Source: Mycolicibacterium aubagnense (GTDB taxonomy: Bacteria; Actinomycetota; Actinomycetes; Mycobacteriales; Mycobacteriaceae). From it: a stretch of DNA of 64,000 nucleotides. The DNA lies in assembly GCF_010730955.1 (NCBI RefSeq), contig NZ_AP022577.1, positions 5,394,001-5,458,000 on the forward strand. Reading direction: 5' to 3'. A program made the translations under genes and the position numbers. The notes beneath the pieces were generated by a model. That model was not told the DNA's origin. It saw only the letters and a program-made list of their open reading frames with translations, and ran no database searches. Positions 43,214-51,561 of the stretch are shown one piece after another (positions within the stretch are counted from its first letter, which is position 1; every line of letters starts with the position of its first letter).

Positions 43214-44074
43214 CTACAGATCATCCCGCTGCTCGCCAGCGCTGACGCTCGCGCGGGCTTCGTAGACGGCGCGCCGCGCGTCGCCCGCACCGTCGAGGAT
43301 CTGGTGGTCCGCCCCGACCAGACGCATCATGCGTGTCCCGAGAGCGTGGGGGAGCGCACTGTAAAAGGCGTTCAGCGGCGCCAGATGTTTGGGCACATAG
43401 ATGCGGTGGCGGGGGCGATCCACAGCGGCCAGTATCGCCTGGGAGATGTCCTCAGGCTGGCAGGTCTTCAGCAGCCAGTGGTCGTTCAGGCCGGCAGCGA
43501 GTTCAGTATTGGTCAGCCCCGGCATGACACAACTGAACTCGATCCCGGTGTCCCTATACTCGAGTGCCACTGCCTCGGTGAGGCCGACAACCGCGAACTT
43601 GGTGGCGCTATAGGTGGCGACACCGGGAAACCCGATCTTGCCTGCGGCCGAAGCGATGTTGACGATATGCCCGTGTCCGCGTGGTCGCATACGGCGTATT
43701 CCTTCCTGGGTGCCGTAGATGACTCCAGCGACGTTGATGGCGAGCTGACGTTGCACAGAGGCCACCGGTTCCTCGGCGAATGCCACCACCGGCATGATGC
43801 CGGCGTTGTTGATCAGCACCTCGATCGGTCCGACCTGACCCTCCACGTGGTCCAGGAATTCGCTGACTCCGACGGGATCAGTGACATCGAGGGCCAGGCC
43901 GTGCGCGGTAGGCCCCAACTTCTCAGCGGTGCTCCGAGCCTGTTCGGCGTCGATATCGCCGATCACCACCGTGGCGCCCGCATTGACGAAGGCGGCCGCG
44001 GTGGCAGCGCCGATGCCGCGAGCGCCGCCGGTGATGGCGACGATGCGGTCGGAGGCGTTCTGGTGCTGTGCCAT
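43214..44074 (-). CDS. Short-chain dehydrogenase/reductase
   Basis: 286 residues from ATG 44074, which has GGAG ten bases upstream; a longer frame to 44239 adds low-complexity residues. Motifs: T-G-G-A-R-G-I-G near 16-23, N-N-A-G-I near 92, S-A-A-G-K and the catalytic Y-S-A-T-K near 157. The C-terminus (about 225-286) resembles the SDR group with a lipophilic tail region found in mycobacterial oxidoreductases. It probably reduces or oxidises an alcohol/ketone in the island's pathway. Followed on the same strand, upstream, by another SDR (44275). Confidence 0.9.
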   Translation of the reverse strand: MAQHQNASDRIVAITGGARGIGAATAAAFVNAGATVVIGDIDAEQARSTAEKLGPTAHGLALDVTDPVGVSEFLDHVEGQVGPIEVLINNAGIMPVVAFAEEPVASVQRQLAINVAGVIYGTQEGIRRMRPRGHGHIVNIASAAGKIGFPGVATYSATKFAVVGLTEAVALEYRDTGIEFSCVMPGLTNTELAAGLNDHWLLKTCQPEDISQAILAAVDRPRHRIYVPKHLAPLNAFYSALPHALGTRMMRLVGADHQILDGAGDARRAVYEARASVSAGEQRDDL

Positions 44075-44274
44075 GAGAGCTCCTGTCCAAGGGGAGAAAG
44101 TGACGAGCTGATGATTGCGGCGATTGGTGGCGGTGCGATGTGGTCTTCGAGGTAGTCCGTCAGCCGCTATCCGACGGTTACTGCCATGCGGCGCGGTTGC
44201 TGTCGATCCCCCCCGACGGTCCCCGCTGATGCAGGACATGTGCCAAGGGTTCGCGTGGGTCGTCCGTGACTCGG

Positions 44275-45093
44275 CTAGATGCCGACAAGGCGCGCCCCTG
44301 TCTCGACGAGACGACCGTAATGGGGGCCTAGAACCCGGGGGAGCGCTGCGATCAGATAGGCGTCATAGCCGACCAGAATGCGGGCCCGGTTCCGGGCGAG
44401 TCCGCCGATGATGGTGCGGGCGGCAGTCTGCGGGCTGGTGACGGCCGCCCGGGCGAACAGCCGTTGAACTTGATCGGCCGACTCGCCGGGGCCGACCCGG
44501 GCGTTGGTGGCGATATTGGTTTTGATCCCGCCGGGGTGGATGCAACTTACCGATACCGGTACTCGGTCGAGTCGCAGTTCCTGCTGTAGCGATTCGGTGA
44601 ACCCCCGGACAGCGAACTTTGATGCGTTATAGATGGAATCCTTTGGCGTCGATATCAATCCGAAAATACTCGACACGTTCGCCAGCTGGCCGTGTCCGGT
44701 AGCGGCCAGATGCGGTAGAAAAGCCCGGCTGCCGTGCACGACGCCCCAGAAGTTGACGTTCATCAACCACTCCAGGTCGGCATCCGGTGTCTCGCCGATC
44801 CGGCCATGTACCGCTACGCCGGCATTGTTGATCAACACATCGACCGCACCAAAGTCGGCGGCTACCACGTCCGCGTGGTCGTAGATCGCGGTGCGGTCGG
44901 CGACGTCCACCTGGTAGCTACGCGCCGTAGCGCCCAGGGTCTGGCATTGTCGCATCGTGTCGCCAAGGCCAGTCTCGACTCGATCCGAGAGGGCGAGCTG
45001 AGCGCCGCGACGTGCGAACTCAAGGGCGAGAGCCTGCCCGATGCCGCTGCCGGCCCCGGTGATGACGATGGTCCGGCCGCGATAGTCGCGCAT
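44275..45093 (-). CDS. Short-chain dehydrogenase/reductase
   Basis: 272 residues. T-G-A-G-S-G-I-G at 12-19, D-V-A-D near 64, N-N-A-G-V near 88, S-S-I-F-G and Y-N-A-S-K near 155-159 give a complete classical SDR active site; the C-terminus (A-L-P-R-V-L-G-P-H-Y) matches acetoin- or lipid-type mycobacterial SDRs. It is 200 bases upstream of the other minus-strand SDR, so co-transcription is possible but not certain. The partner reaction may be oxidation of an alcohol to the ketone used by the monooxygenase encoded on the other side. Confidence 0.9.
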   Translation of the reverse strand: MRDYRGRTIVITGAGSGIGQALALEFARRGAQLALSDRVETGLGDTMRQCQTLGATARSYQVDVADRTAIYDHADVVAADFGAVDVLINNAGVAVHGRIGETPDADLEWLMNVNFWGVVHGSRAFLPHLAATGHGQLANVSSIFGLISTPKDSIYNASKFAVRGFTESLQQELRLDRVPVSVSCIHPGGIKTNIATNARVGPGESADQVQRLFARAAVTSPQTAARTIIGGLARNRARILVGYDAYLIAALPRVLGPHYGRLVETGARLVGI

Positions 45094-45769
45094 CGATCAG
45101 CTCTGACTTTCGATCGAGGTCGCGGCTGAACTGTTCTTGCACGGGTGATTTCGCGTCCGCTCGGGTTGATCTTGCACTGTCTGCCTGACATCCAGCGCAA
45201 TTGTCGAACGCGCCGTCGGGCGAACCAGCGGCTGCACCACGGCCGACCGGAACGGGAAATTCATAGGACTCCTTGAAGTTTCGATGCGCGATAGTTGATC
45301 TGGATGGAAAGGCGATAGACCTGGCGGTGCGTACCGAGCGCGAATGTCGTTGTTGCTACATCTGATCACGTTACGGGTGCGCGGTGTCGGCTGCCATGAC
45401 AACTACGGACGTTACTTTGATATTTTCAGACATGAGGCCAGTAGTGAGAACTTCGATGAGGCGGGTGCCTCAATTCGCTAAATATCGTGGCTGTCAACCG
45501 AGTTCGCCACCCGTATCGCTGCACAGAACCGACTGGGTGCGCGAGTGCAGGCTCCGCGAGTGCAATGATGCTCGGACCGCAGCAGTACGGGTTGGTAGTG
45601 CGGCACATAGGCCCGATACGCTCGAGTCCTCAGAGCGGTCACGATTTCCGTATTGGCCATCACAACGTCCCGCCGAAGCGATCGATCTCCGACTGCTGTC
45701 TGTTTCGATCAAAAATCTGACCGTTTCGCGCATTCCGGGGTAGGCCGGGCGACGCATACCGTTAGCTGA
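45094..45769. other. 676-bp divergent gap between SDR and monooxygenase genes
   Basis: No reliable gene. The 17-bp motif TTTGATATTTTCAGACA at 45416-45432, shared with the AraC promoter at 40.0 kb, lies here, followed by an ATG and an open frame to 45743 that I do not recognise. Probably regulatory. Confidence 0.5.
45416..45432 (+). promoter_or_regulatory. 17-bp motif shared with 40022-40038
   Basis: TTTGATATTTTCAGACA matches the sequence just before the AraC start (40022-40038) at 16 of 17 positions, in the same orientation relative to the following ATG. Confidence 0.4.
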
Positions 45770-46012
45770 ATGACGACGAAGCCCCAGTCCGACAAACCTG
45801 CACGCGATCACCGCACCCAGGGCATGCGGATCACCGGCGCTGCCAACAGATTCGACGACCGCTGTCGTCGGCAAAAGGCTGGCATCGGCACGCGAGGAGC
45901 GATCCTGGATAACCACGGGATCCCCTTGCCGCGCTTCGAATTCCGACTGGATGAGGCACAAGCCGGGGCAGATTCCGCATTGGTCGATGGCACCTTGGAA
46001 GTTCGATCATGA
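45770..46012 (+). CDS. Possible small protein upstream of the monooxygenase
   Basis: 80 codons from ATG 45770 to a stop that overlaps the monooxygenase start by four bases (ATGA), an arrangement that suggests translational coupling. The predicted protein is charged (many Arg, Asp) with no recognisable domain, membrane segment or signal. It may equally be a leader frame or chance frame. Codon use is only moderately GC3-rich. Confidence 0.3.
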   Translation: MTTKPQSDKPARDHRTQGMRITGAANRFDDRCRRQKAGIGTRGAILDNHGIPLPRFEFRLDEAQAGADSALVDGTLEVRS

Positions 46013-47556
46013 TTAACGACAGGCGCATGCCTTCGGTCGCTATCATCGGGGCGGGCATGTCCGGCATGTGCATGGCGATTACGTTGCGCCACGCGGGAAT
46101 CAACGACGTTACTCTTTACGAGAAAGCTTCCGAGGTCGGCGGGACGTGGCGTGACAACACGTACCCCGGCCTGAGCTGTGACATCCCATCCCGTTTCTAC
46201 CAATACACGTTTGCCACGAAACCGGATTGGAGTCATTTCTTCTCGCCGGGCGCCGAAATTCAGGACTACTTCGCCAAGGTCGCCGGCGACTACGGTCTTC
46301 GCGATCAAATCCGGTTCAACAATGAAATCGTCGACGCCACCTTCATCGATCACCGATGGCGGATCCGCACCGCAGGGGGAGATGAACAGCTCGTCGACTT
46401 CCTGATCTTGGCGACCGGGGTCCTACGCGAGCCGCGGTACCCAAACATCAAGGGAATCTGTGATTTCCGAGGACCAGTGATGCACTCGGCGCGGTGGGAC
46501 CACAGTGTGGACACGGCCGGCAAGCGGGTCGCGGTGATCGGTACCGGTTCGACCGGCGTGCAGATCGTGTGCGGACTCGCGCGGACCGTCGATCGTCTCG
46601 AACTGTTTCAACGCAGCGCGCAATGGGTCGCTCCGGTCCCGAATCTGCCGTACTGGGGTCTGTCAGATCGGATCCGCCGGCGAATGCCGGTATTGGGCAG
46701 ATCGGCCTATCGCAGCTACCGGGATATTTTTGAGTTCCTGTCGCATGCGGTGGTGCGACCGGGCTGGCGACGGACGCTGATCAGCTCGATCTGCCGGGCC
46801 AATTTGCGTTCGGTGCGTGACCGCGAACTGCGCCGCAAACTCACACCCGACTACGAGCCGCTGTGTCGCCGGTTGGTCGTCTCATCGGGTTTCTACCGCG
46901 CCATGCAACGTGACAACGTCGATCTGGTGATTGAGGATATCGACCACATCGAGTCTCGCGGCATAGTCACTGCAGACGGCGTGTTACACGAGGTGGATGT
47001 CATCGCGCTGGCCACAGGATTTGACGCGCATGCGTTCATGCGACCGATGCGGGTAATTGGCCGTGACGACGTCACAATCGGCGACGCCTGGGCCGACGGA
47101 CCCAAAGCCCACCTGGCGGTGGCGATGCCAGGATTCCCGAATCTATTCATGCTGATGGGCCCACATAGTCCAGTCGGAAACTACTCGGTGACGGCGATCG
47201 CCGAGATGCAGGCCAACCACATTAGGGACTGGATCGACCGGTGGCGTGATCAACTGTTCGATTCGGTCGCCCCAACGCGAGCCGCCACCGATGCGTTCAA
47301 CGCCGAGATGCGCGATGCGATGCCGAACACCGTCTGGACGACCGGTTGCACCAGTTGGTACCTCGGCACCGACGGCTTGCCGGAATTGTGGCCGTGGACG
47401 CCAAGCCGCTATCGCGAACGACTCGAAGCGCAACCGATCTTCGACAACTACATGCTGCGTTCCGCCCAGACCGCCGACGACGAAGCCGTCGGATTCGAAT
47501 CTCCAGACACCCGTGTTGGGCCGAGCCAATTGAATGAAAACCGGCATCCGGGCTAA
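46009..47556 (+). CDS. Flavin-containing / Baeyer-Villiger-type monooxygenase
   Basis: 515 residues. FAD-binding G-A-G-M-S-G at about 14-19, V-G-G-T-W-R-D-N-T-Y-P-G near 44-55, a second dinucleotide site G-T-G-S-T-G near 183, and the Baeyer-Villiger fingerprint F153-R-G155-P-V-M-H159-S-A-R-W163-D. It would insert oxygen next to a ketone, giving an ester or lactone, with NADPH and O2. The SDRs nearby could make the ketone and the hydrolase at 36.5 kb could open the product. The fingerprint ends in W-D, seen in many mycobacterial members. Substrate unknown. Confidence 0.92.
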   Translation: MINDRRMPSVAIIGAGMSGMCMAITLRHAGINDVTLYEKASEVGGTWRDNTYPGLSCDIPSRFYQYTFATKPDWSHFFSPGAEIQDYFAKVAGDYGLRDQIRFNNEIVDATFIDHRWRIRTAGGDEQLVDFLILATGVLREPRYPNIKGICDFRGPVMHSARWDHSVDTAGKRVAVIGTGSTGVQIVCGLARTVDRLELFQRSAQWVAPVPNLPYWGLSDRIRRRMPVLGRSAYRSYRDIFEFLSHAVVRPGWRRTLISSICRANLRSVRDRELRRKLTPDYEPLCRRLVVSSGFYRAMQRDNVDLVIEDIDHIESRGIVTADGVLHEVDVIALATGFDAHAFMRPMRVIGRDDVTIGDAWADGPKAHLAVAMPGFPNLFMLMGPHSPVGNYSVTAIAEMQANHIRDWIDRWRDQLFDSVAPTRAATDAFNAEMRDAMPNTVWTTGCTSWYLGTDGLPELWPWTPSRYRERLEAQPIFDNYMLRSAQTADDEAVGFESPDTRVGPSQLNENRHPG

Positions 47557-47661
47557 AGCGGTACGGCGTCGGTGCCGCGGCTTCAAACGGGCTGAACCGA
47601 AACAGATTTACATACCATCCAGGCTGTTTGCTTAGGTTCGTGCAGGCCGTGTGCGTAGGAT

Positions 47662-48309
47662 ATGGAGATGGGTTCAGACGCCGGTGGGCAAGCCAAGCGC
47701 CGCACCCAAGCCGAGCGCAGCGCAGTCATGCGTGCTCGCCTGCTGGATGCCACGGTCGAGTGTCTGGTGAAGTACGGCTACAGCGGCACCACCACGTCCC
47801 GGGTCGCGGAGATGGCGGGGGTCACCCGGGGTGCGCAGGTGCACCATTTCGGTTCGAAAGAGGACCTCGTCGTCGCCGCTATCGAGCATCTGGCACAGCA
47901 GCGCACGCGAGCCGCGATGAGTGACCTGGACCGACTCCATACAAGCCCCGATCCGATTGGGGCGGCGCTGGAGTTCCTCTGGGAGGCCCACCAGGGACCC
48001 ATGTTCACTGCAAGCCTGGAACTTTGGGTTGCTTCTCGTACTGACCCGATCCTGGCTCGTCATATCGAGCGCGTCGAGCCTCTGGTCAATGCCACGTTGA
48101 TCACGGCGATTGCCCAACAGTTTCCCCATCACGATGCGCCGAAAGAACTCCGAAATATCGTGTACACAGCGATGGATGCGTTACGGGGAATTCTGCTCGT
48201 GAGCTTTGTCGACCAAGATGCCGAACGGGCTCGTCGCCGGTGGGACCGCGCCTGTATTAACTTGCGTGCAGCAGCGGCCGGAATTCTGCCAGCGACCGCT
48301 GGACTGTGA
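47662..48309 (+). CDS. TetR-family regulator
   Basis: 215 residues from ATG 47662, or 213 from ATG 47668. The helix-turn-helix is at about 25-70: L-L-D-A-T-V-E-C-L-V-K-Y-G-Y-S-G-T-T-T-S-R-V-A-E-M-A-G-V-T-R-G-A-Q-V-H-H-F, the TetR consensus. The C-terminal ligand domain has no obvious match. Its promoter contains TACATACC (47609-47616), the same half-site found as a perfect palindrome before the thiolase operon, so it may control both itself and that operon. Confidence 0.9.
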   Translation: MEMGSDAGGQAKRRTQAERSAVMRARLLDATVECLVKYGYSGTTTSRVAEMAGVTRGAQVHHFGSKEDLVVAAIEHLAQQRTRAAMSDLDRLHTSPDPIGAALEFLWEAHQGPMFTASLELWVASRTDPILARHIERVEPLVNATLITAIAQQFPHHDAPKELRNIVYTAMDALRGILLVSFVDQDAERARRRWDRACINLRAAAAGILPATAGL

Positions 48310-48352
48310 ACCGATCCCGACCATCTGTCTCACCGATGTAACCTGCCGCCAG

Positions 48353-48496
48353 CTAATCGTCTGCCAATGCGCGCACGTTATGTATTGAGGTACAGCGCGT
48401 TATGTATGGTTCATCTCTCATGCCAGTGTGGTTCCCCCGAGATCGTGGAAGGCTTCTGGCCTGGAGCTGGCGGAACACCTCGTCGCCGCGACTCAT
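48353..48496 (-). pseudogene. Stub of an AbiEii-type nucleotidyltransferase toxin
   Basis: ATG 48496 overlaps the AbiEi stop (ATGA) and begins M-S-R-G-D-E-V-F-R-Q-L-Q-A, the usual start of the AbiEii partner in actinobacteria as I remember it. After about 13 codons similarity ends and the frame reads through unrelated sequence to a stop at 48353-48355. The nucleotidyltransferase core is missing, so the toxin is destroyed. Confidence 0.6.
48374..48405. repeat. Direct repeat CGTTATGTAT with 22-bp period
   Basis: CGTTATGTAT at 48374-48383 and 48396-48405. The spacing is about two helical turns. The reverse complement (ATACATAACG) resembles the TACATAC half-sites near the TetR and thiolase genes. 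Confidence 0.5.
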
Positions 48497-49050
48497 GACA
48501 ACATCTCTAGTGCTTGCAGGACAGGGGTTTTCGCGCGAGGCAGGCGCGAAGCGATGTCCATGAGCAGTGCCGGTTTGCCGCCTGCGCGCAGCCACTGCCG
48601 CAGCGCATCACGGGCGAGCTCGTACCCGACTGTGCCGCGCAGGCGGAACGCATCGGCGATGGATCGTTCGGGGGAGTAGATCCCGATCGTTTGATTCGAG
48701 CCGGGGATCGTCATCTGGTCGCGTCCGATCTCGAAGGTGGCCGCATCGAAGTGATGCCAGGTGATCGCGGCGCGTCCTGCTGGGGTGCGGGATCCCCGCG
48801 GGATCGCGACATCCAAAGCGGCGGGGATCTCGTCGGTGAGGTCGTAGTGGGCCAGCGCGGAGGTCAAGCAGATGGTCGCGTCCGCTCGGCGGGTTGAGGC
48901 CTCGATCAGATCGCAGTCCATTGCCGGGGCGTCAGCGGGTAGGTAGATGCCCCGTGCGATGCGGTCGAGGCGGCCTTCGCGTGCGTCCCGGTAGAAGGCG
49001 CCGCGCGACAATCCGACCTTCTGTGCGGTGCGTGGGGTTAGTGCTTCCAT
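48493..49050 (-). CDS. AbiEi-family antitoxin (type IV toxin-antitoxin), orphaned
   Basis: 185 residues from ATG 49050; ATG 49062 is four codons longer. An N-terminal winged helix (T-P-R-T-A-Q-K-V-G-L-S-R-G-A-F-Y-R-D-A-R-E-G-R-L-D) is followed by R-G-I-Y-L-P, then the AbiEi middle region C-L-T-S-A-L-A-H-Y-D-L-T and the C-terminal S-P-E-R-S-I-A-D-A-F-R-L-R. In intact loci it represses its own operon and counteracts an AbiEii GTP-binding nucleotidyltransferase. Here only the first codons of that partner remain. Location a few hundred bases from the tRNA end of the island is typical cargo. Confidence 0.85.
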   Translation of the reverse strand: MEALTPRTAQKVGLSRGAFYRDAREGRLDRIARGIYLPADAPAMDCDLIEASTRRADATICLTSALAHYDLTDEIPAALDVAIPRGSRTPAGRAAITWHHFDAATFEIGRDQMTIPGSNQTIGIYSPERSIADAFRLRGTVGYELARDALRQWLRAGGKPALLMDIASRLPRAKTPVLQALEMLS

Positions 49051-49407
49051 GGCTATCGGCACCTCCGATCACAAACAAATCGTTTACAGTTAATAGCACC
49101 TGTATACGGGTTGTATCGCTTGCGACCGGGCGTCGCGGCGGGCTTCATCGCTGGTGAGGGTGCGTTTCGATCTAGGGCCAGGTCGGCACCAGGTGTCAAC
49201 GAGGCGCTCATGATGACCTCGCGCGGGCAGCGCGTCGCGGCGACCGCCGGCTTCGGCCGTGTTGGCGGACGCGTCCGAGGGCCATCTAGAAAGGCGACTT
49301 GGCCATCTGCGACACGGGCTTGAGGCCATTCGTCGCGAGCGTAATTTTGCAGCAAATGCTTAAAACGAGCTGTAGAGCGTATTTGCTGTATATCGCTAAG
49401 AAAATTG
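49051..49407. other. 357-bp gap between AbiEi and tRNA-Leu
   Basis: No gene supported. Contains the promoter side of the antitoxin gene and the decayed att-like copy C (49296-49327). The last 60 bases are A/T-rich (for example AAAATTGTGT) compared with the core. Confidence 0.6.
49296..49327. repeat. att-like arm copy C
   Basis: GACTTGGCCATCTGCGACAC then GGGCTTGAGGCC. The first 20 bases differ from copy A (18917-18936) by one base. The preceding GTCCGAGGG (49273-49281) and a short insertion suggest a decayed core. It lies 80 bases from the tRNA. Confidence 0.7.
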
Positions 49408-49425
49408 TGTCCGAGGGGGGACTTG
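49406..49425. repeat. att core at the tRNA-Leu 3' end (right island boundary)
   Basis: TGTGTCCGAGGGGGGACTTG, identical to 18903-18922 and in the same orientation. It comprises the acceptor and part of the T-arm of the tRNA gene plus two bases outside, the classical target of tyrosine integrases. Confidence 0.8.
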
Positions 49426-49493
49426 AACCCCCACGCCCGTTAATAGGGCACTAGCACCTCAAGCTAGCGCGTCTGCCATTCCGCCACTCGGAC
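49408..49493 (-). tRNA. tRNA-Leu, anticodon GAG
   Basis: 86 bases. Read on the minus strand, acceptor GTCCGAG (49493-49487) pairs with CTCGGAC (49415-49409), with discriminator A at 49408. The anticodon arm CTAGC-TTGAGGT-GCTAG gives GAG. A long variable arm (GCCCTATTAACGGGC) and T-arm with GTTCAA are as expected for a leucine tRNA. CCA is not encoded. Its 3' end is repeated at 18.9 kb. Confidence 0.97.
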
Positions 49494-49568
49494 CTGCCCA
49501 GCCGTCTGGCCGGGCAGCTTAGGCTAACGGATCGAGGTGCCCAGTCCAAAACCGAGGGTGGTACGAAT

Positions 49569-50900
49569 GTGACTGTGACTGCGCCCGAAGACGAAGTCGT
49601 TGATCTCGTCAGCTCGCTCATCCGGTTCGACACGTCCAACACCGGCGAGCCGGAGACCACCAAAGGCGAGGAAGATTGCGCCCGCTGGGTGGCCGAGAAA
49701 CTGCGGGAGGTGGGCTACACCACCGAGTACGTCGAAGCGGGGGCGCCCGGCCGCGGAAACGTCTTCTGCCGGCTCAAGGGTGCCGAAGCGAGTCGCGGCG
49801 CCCTCCTCATCCACGGCCACCTCGACGTCGTCCCCGCCGAGCCCGCCGACTGGAGCGTCCACCCGTTCTCCGGCGCGGTGAAGGACGGCTACGTGTGGGG
49901 TCGCGGCGCGGTCGACATGAAGGACATGTGCGGCATGATGATCGCCGTCGCGCGGCATCTGAAGCGCAACAACATCGTCCCGCCGCGGGACCTGGTGTTC
50001 GCGTTCGTCTCCGACGAAGAGCACGGCGGCACCTATGGCTGCCAGTGGCTCGTCGACAACCGGCCTGAGCTGTTCGACGGCATCACCGAGGCCATCGGCG
50101 AGGTCGGCGGCTTCTCACTGACCGTCCCCACCAAGGATGGCGGCGAACGCCGCCTGTACCTCATCGAGACGGCCGAGAAGGGCCTGTCCTGGATGCGGCT
50201 GACGGCCCGCGGCCGGGCCGGGCACGGCTCGATGGTGCACGACGACAACGCCGTCACCGAGATCGCCGAAGCCGTCGCCAAGTTGGGCCGGCACCAGTTC
50301 CCGTTGGTGCTGAGCGAGTCGGTCGAGCAGTTCCTGGCGGCGGTCTCCGAGGAGACCGGCTATGACCTCGACCCGGCCTCGCCGGATCTGGAGGGCAGCA
50401 TCGCGAAGTTGGGTGGCATCGCGCGCATCGTCGGCGCCACCCTGCGCGACACCGCGAACCCCACCATGCTCAAGGCCGGCTACAAGGCCAACGTCATCCC
50501 GGCCACGGCCGAGGCCATGGTCGACTGCCGCGTGCTGCCGGGCCGAAAGGAGGCGTTCGAACGCGAGCTCGACGCGCTGCTCGGGCCCAACATCACGCGC
50601 ACCTGGGAGCGTGACCTGCCCAGTGTGGAAACCACCTTCGATGGCGACCTGGTCGATGCGATGAACGCTGCCATCCTGGCCGTCGATCCTGACGCCCGCA
50701 CTGTGCCCTACATGATGTCGGGCGGCACCGACGCGAAAGCCTTTGTCCGCCTGGGTATCCGGTGTTTCGGCTTCGCGCCGTTGCGGCTGCCGCCCGAGCT
50801 GGACTTCGCCGCGCTGTTCCACGGGGTCGACGAGCGGGTACCCGTAGACGCACTACAGTTCGGCGCCAAAGTCCTCGAACACTTCCTGACGCACTGCTGA
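49569..50900 (+). CDS. dapE2: M20-family metallopeptidase/deacylase (DapE2-like)
   Basis: 443 residues. The M20 metal site is visible: H-G-H-L-D-V-V-P-A near 82-90, the bridging Asp in G-R-G-A-V-D-M-K-D near 113, and catalytic Glu in D-E-E-H-G-G-T-Y-G near 141-149. It hydrolyses an N-acyl or peptide bond; despite the DapE2 name in mycobacteria (Rv2141c), a role in lysine synthesis is not assured. Starts at GTG 49569. It is the first gene right of tRNA-Leu and resumes the core order seen in M. tuberculosis. The PEBP gene follows 28 bases after the stop. Confidence 0.9.
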   Translation: MTVTAPEDEVVDLVSSLIRFDTSNTGEPETTKGEEDCARWVAEKLREVGYTTEYVEAGAPGRGNVFCRLKGAEASRGALLIHGHLDVVPAEPADWSVHPFSGAVKDGYVWGRGAVDMKDMCGMMIAVARHLKRNNIVPPRDLVFAFVSDEEHGGTYGCQWLVDNRPELFDGITEAIGEVGGFSLTVPTKDGGERRLYLIETAEKGLSWMRLTARGRAGHGSMVHDDNAVTEIAEAVAKLGRHQFPLVLSESVEQFLAAVSEETGYDLDPASPDLEGSIAKLGGIARIVGATLRDTANPTMLKAGYKANVIPATAEAMVDCRVLPGRKEAFERELDALLGPNITRTWERDLPSVETTFDGDLVDAMNAAILAVDPDARTVPYMMSGGTDAKAFVRLGIRCFGFAPLRLPPELDFAALFHGVDERVPVDALQFGAKVLEHFLTHC

Positions 50901-50928
50901 TAGCTCTGCCCGCCACCGAAAGGACATC

Positions 50929-51453
50929 ATGACTGCTTCGCCGTATGACAACCTGCCGCAGCTGCCGACCTTCACCCTGACCTCGACGTCGTTGTCCGAC
51001 GGTGGCCCCCTGGCCAACGAACAGGTCAGCGGCATCTTCGGTGCCGGGGGACAGGACGTCTCGCCGCAGCTGAGCTGGTCGGGATTCCCGGCCGAGACCC
51101 GCAGCTTCGCCGTCACGGTGTACGACCCCGACGCCCCGACCGCATCGGGCTTCTGGCACTGGGCCGTCGCCAACCTGCCCGCCGACGTCACCGAGCTCGC
51201 CGCCGACGCGGGCAACGGCGATGCACTGCCCGGCGGCGCCATCACGCTGACCAACGACGCCAGCCTCAAGCGCTACCTGGGTGCCGCTCCGCCGGCCGGC
51301 CACGGGCCGCACCGGTACTACATCGCGGTCCACGCACTGCCGGTGGAGAAGCTGGACATCCCCGAGAACGCCACCCCGGCGTTCCTGGGCTTCAACCTGT
51401 TCATGCAGGCCATCGCCCGGGCCGTCATCCACGGCACCTACGAGCAGAAGTAG
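50929..51453 (+). CDS. PEBP-family (YbhB/YbcL, Raf-kinase-inhibitor-like) protein
   Basis: 174 residues. The ligand-binding signature is clear: [23 protein letters not shown] near 62-85 and [10 protein letters not shown] near 125-134. PEBP proteins have a small anion-binding pocket; the physiological ligand in mycobacteria (Rv2140c type) is not firmly known. GAAAGGACATC precedes ATG 50929. Cytoplasmic, no signal. Confidence 0.94.
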   Translation: MTASPYDNLPQLPTFTLTSTSLSDGGPLANEQVSGIFGAGGQDVSPQLSWSGFPAETRSFAVTVYDPDAPTASGFWHWAVANLPADVTELAADAGNGDALPGGAITLTNDASLKRYLGAAPPAGHGPHRYYIAVHALPVEKLDIPENATPAFLGFNLFMQAIARAVIHGTYEQK

Positions 51454-51561
51454 GCGAGCAGCTCGGGCCGAGTCGCGGGGCGGTACCTGCCGCCCTACTA
51501 TCGGTTCGAGGCCGGTGGCGCGACGCTCGCCTGCCTTCCGATATGAGGGGGCCGTTCCACG

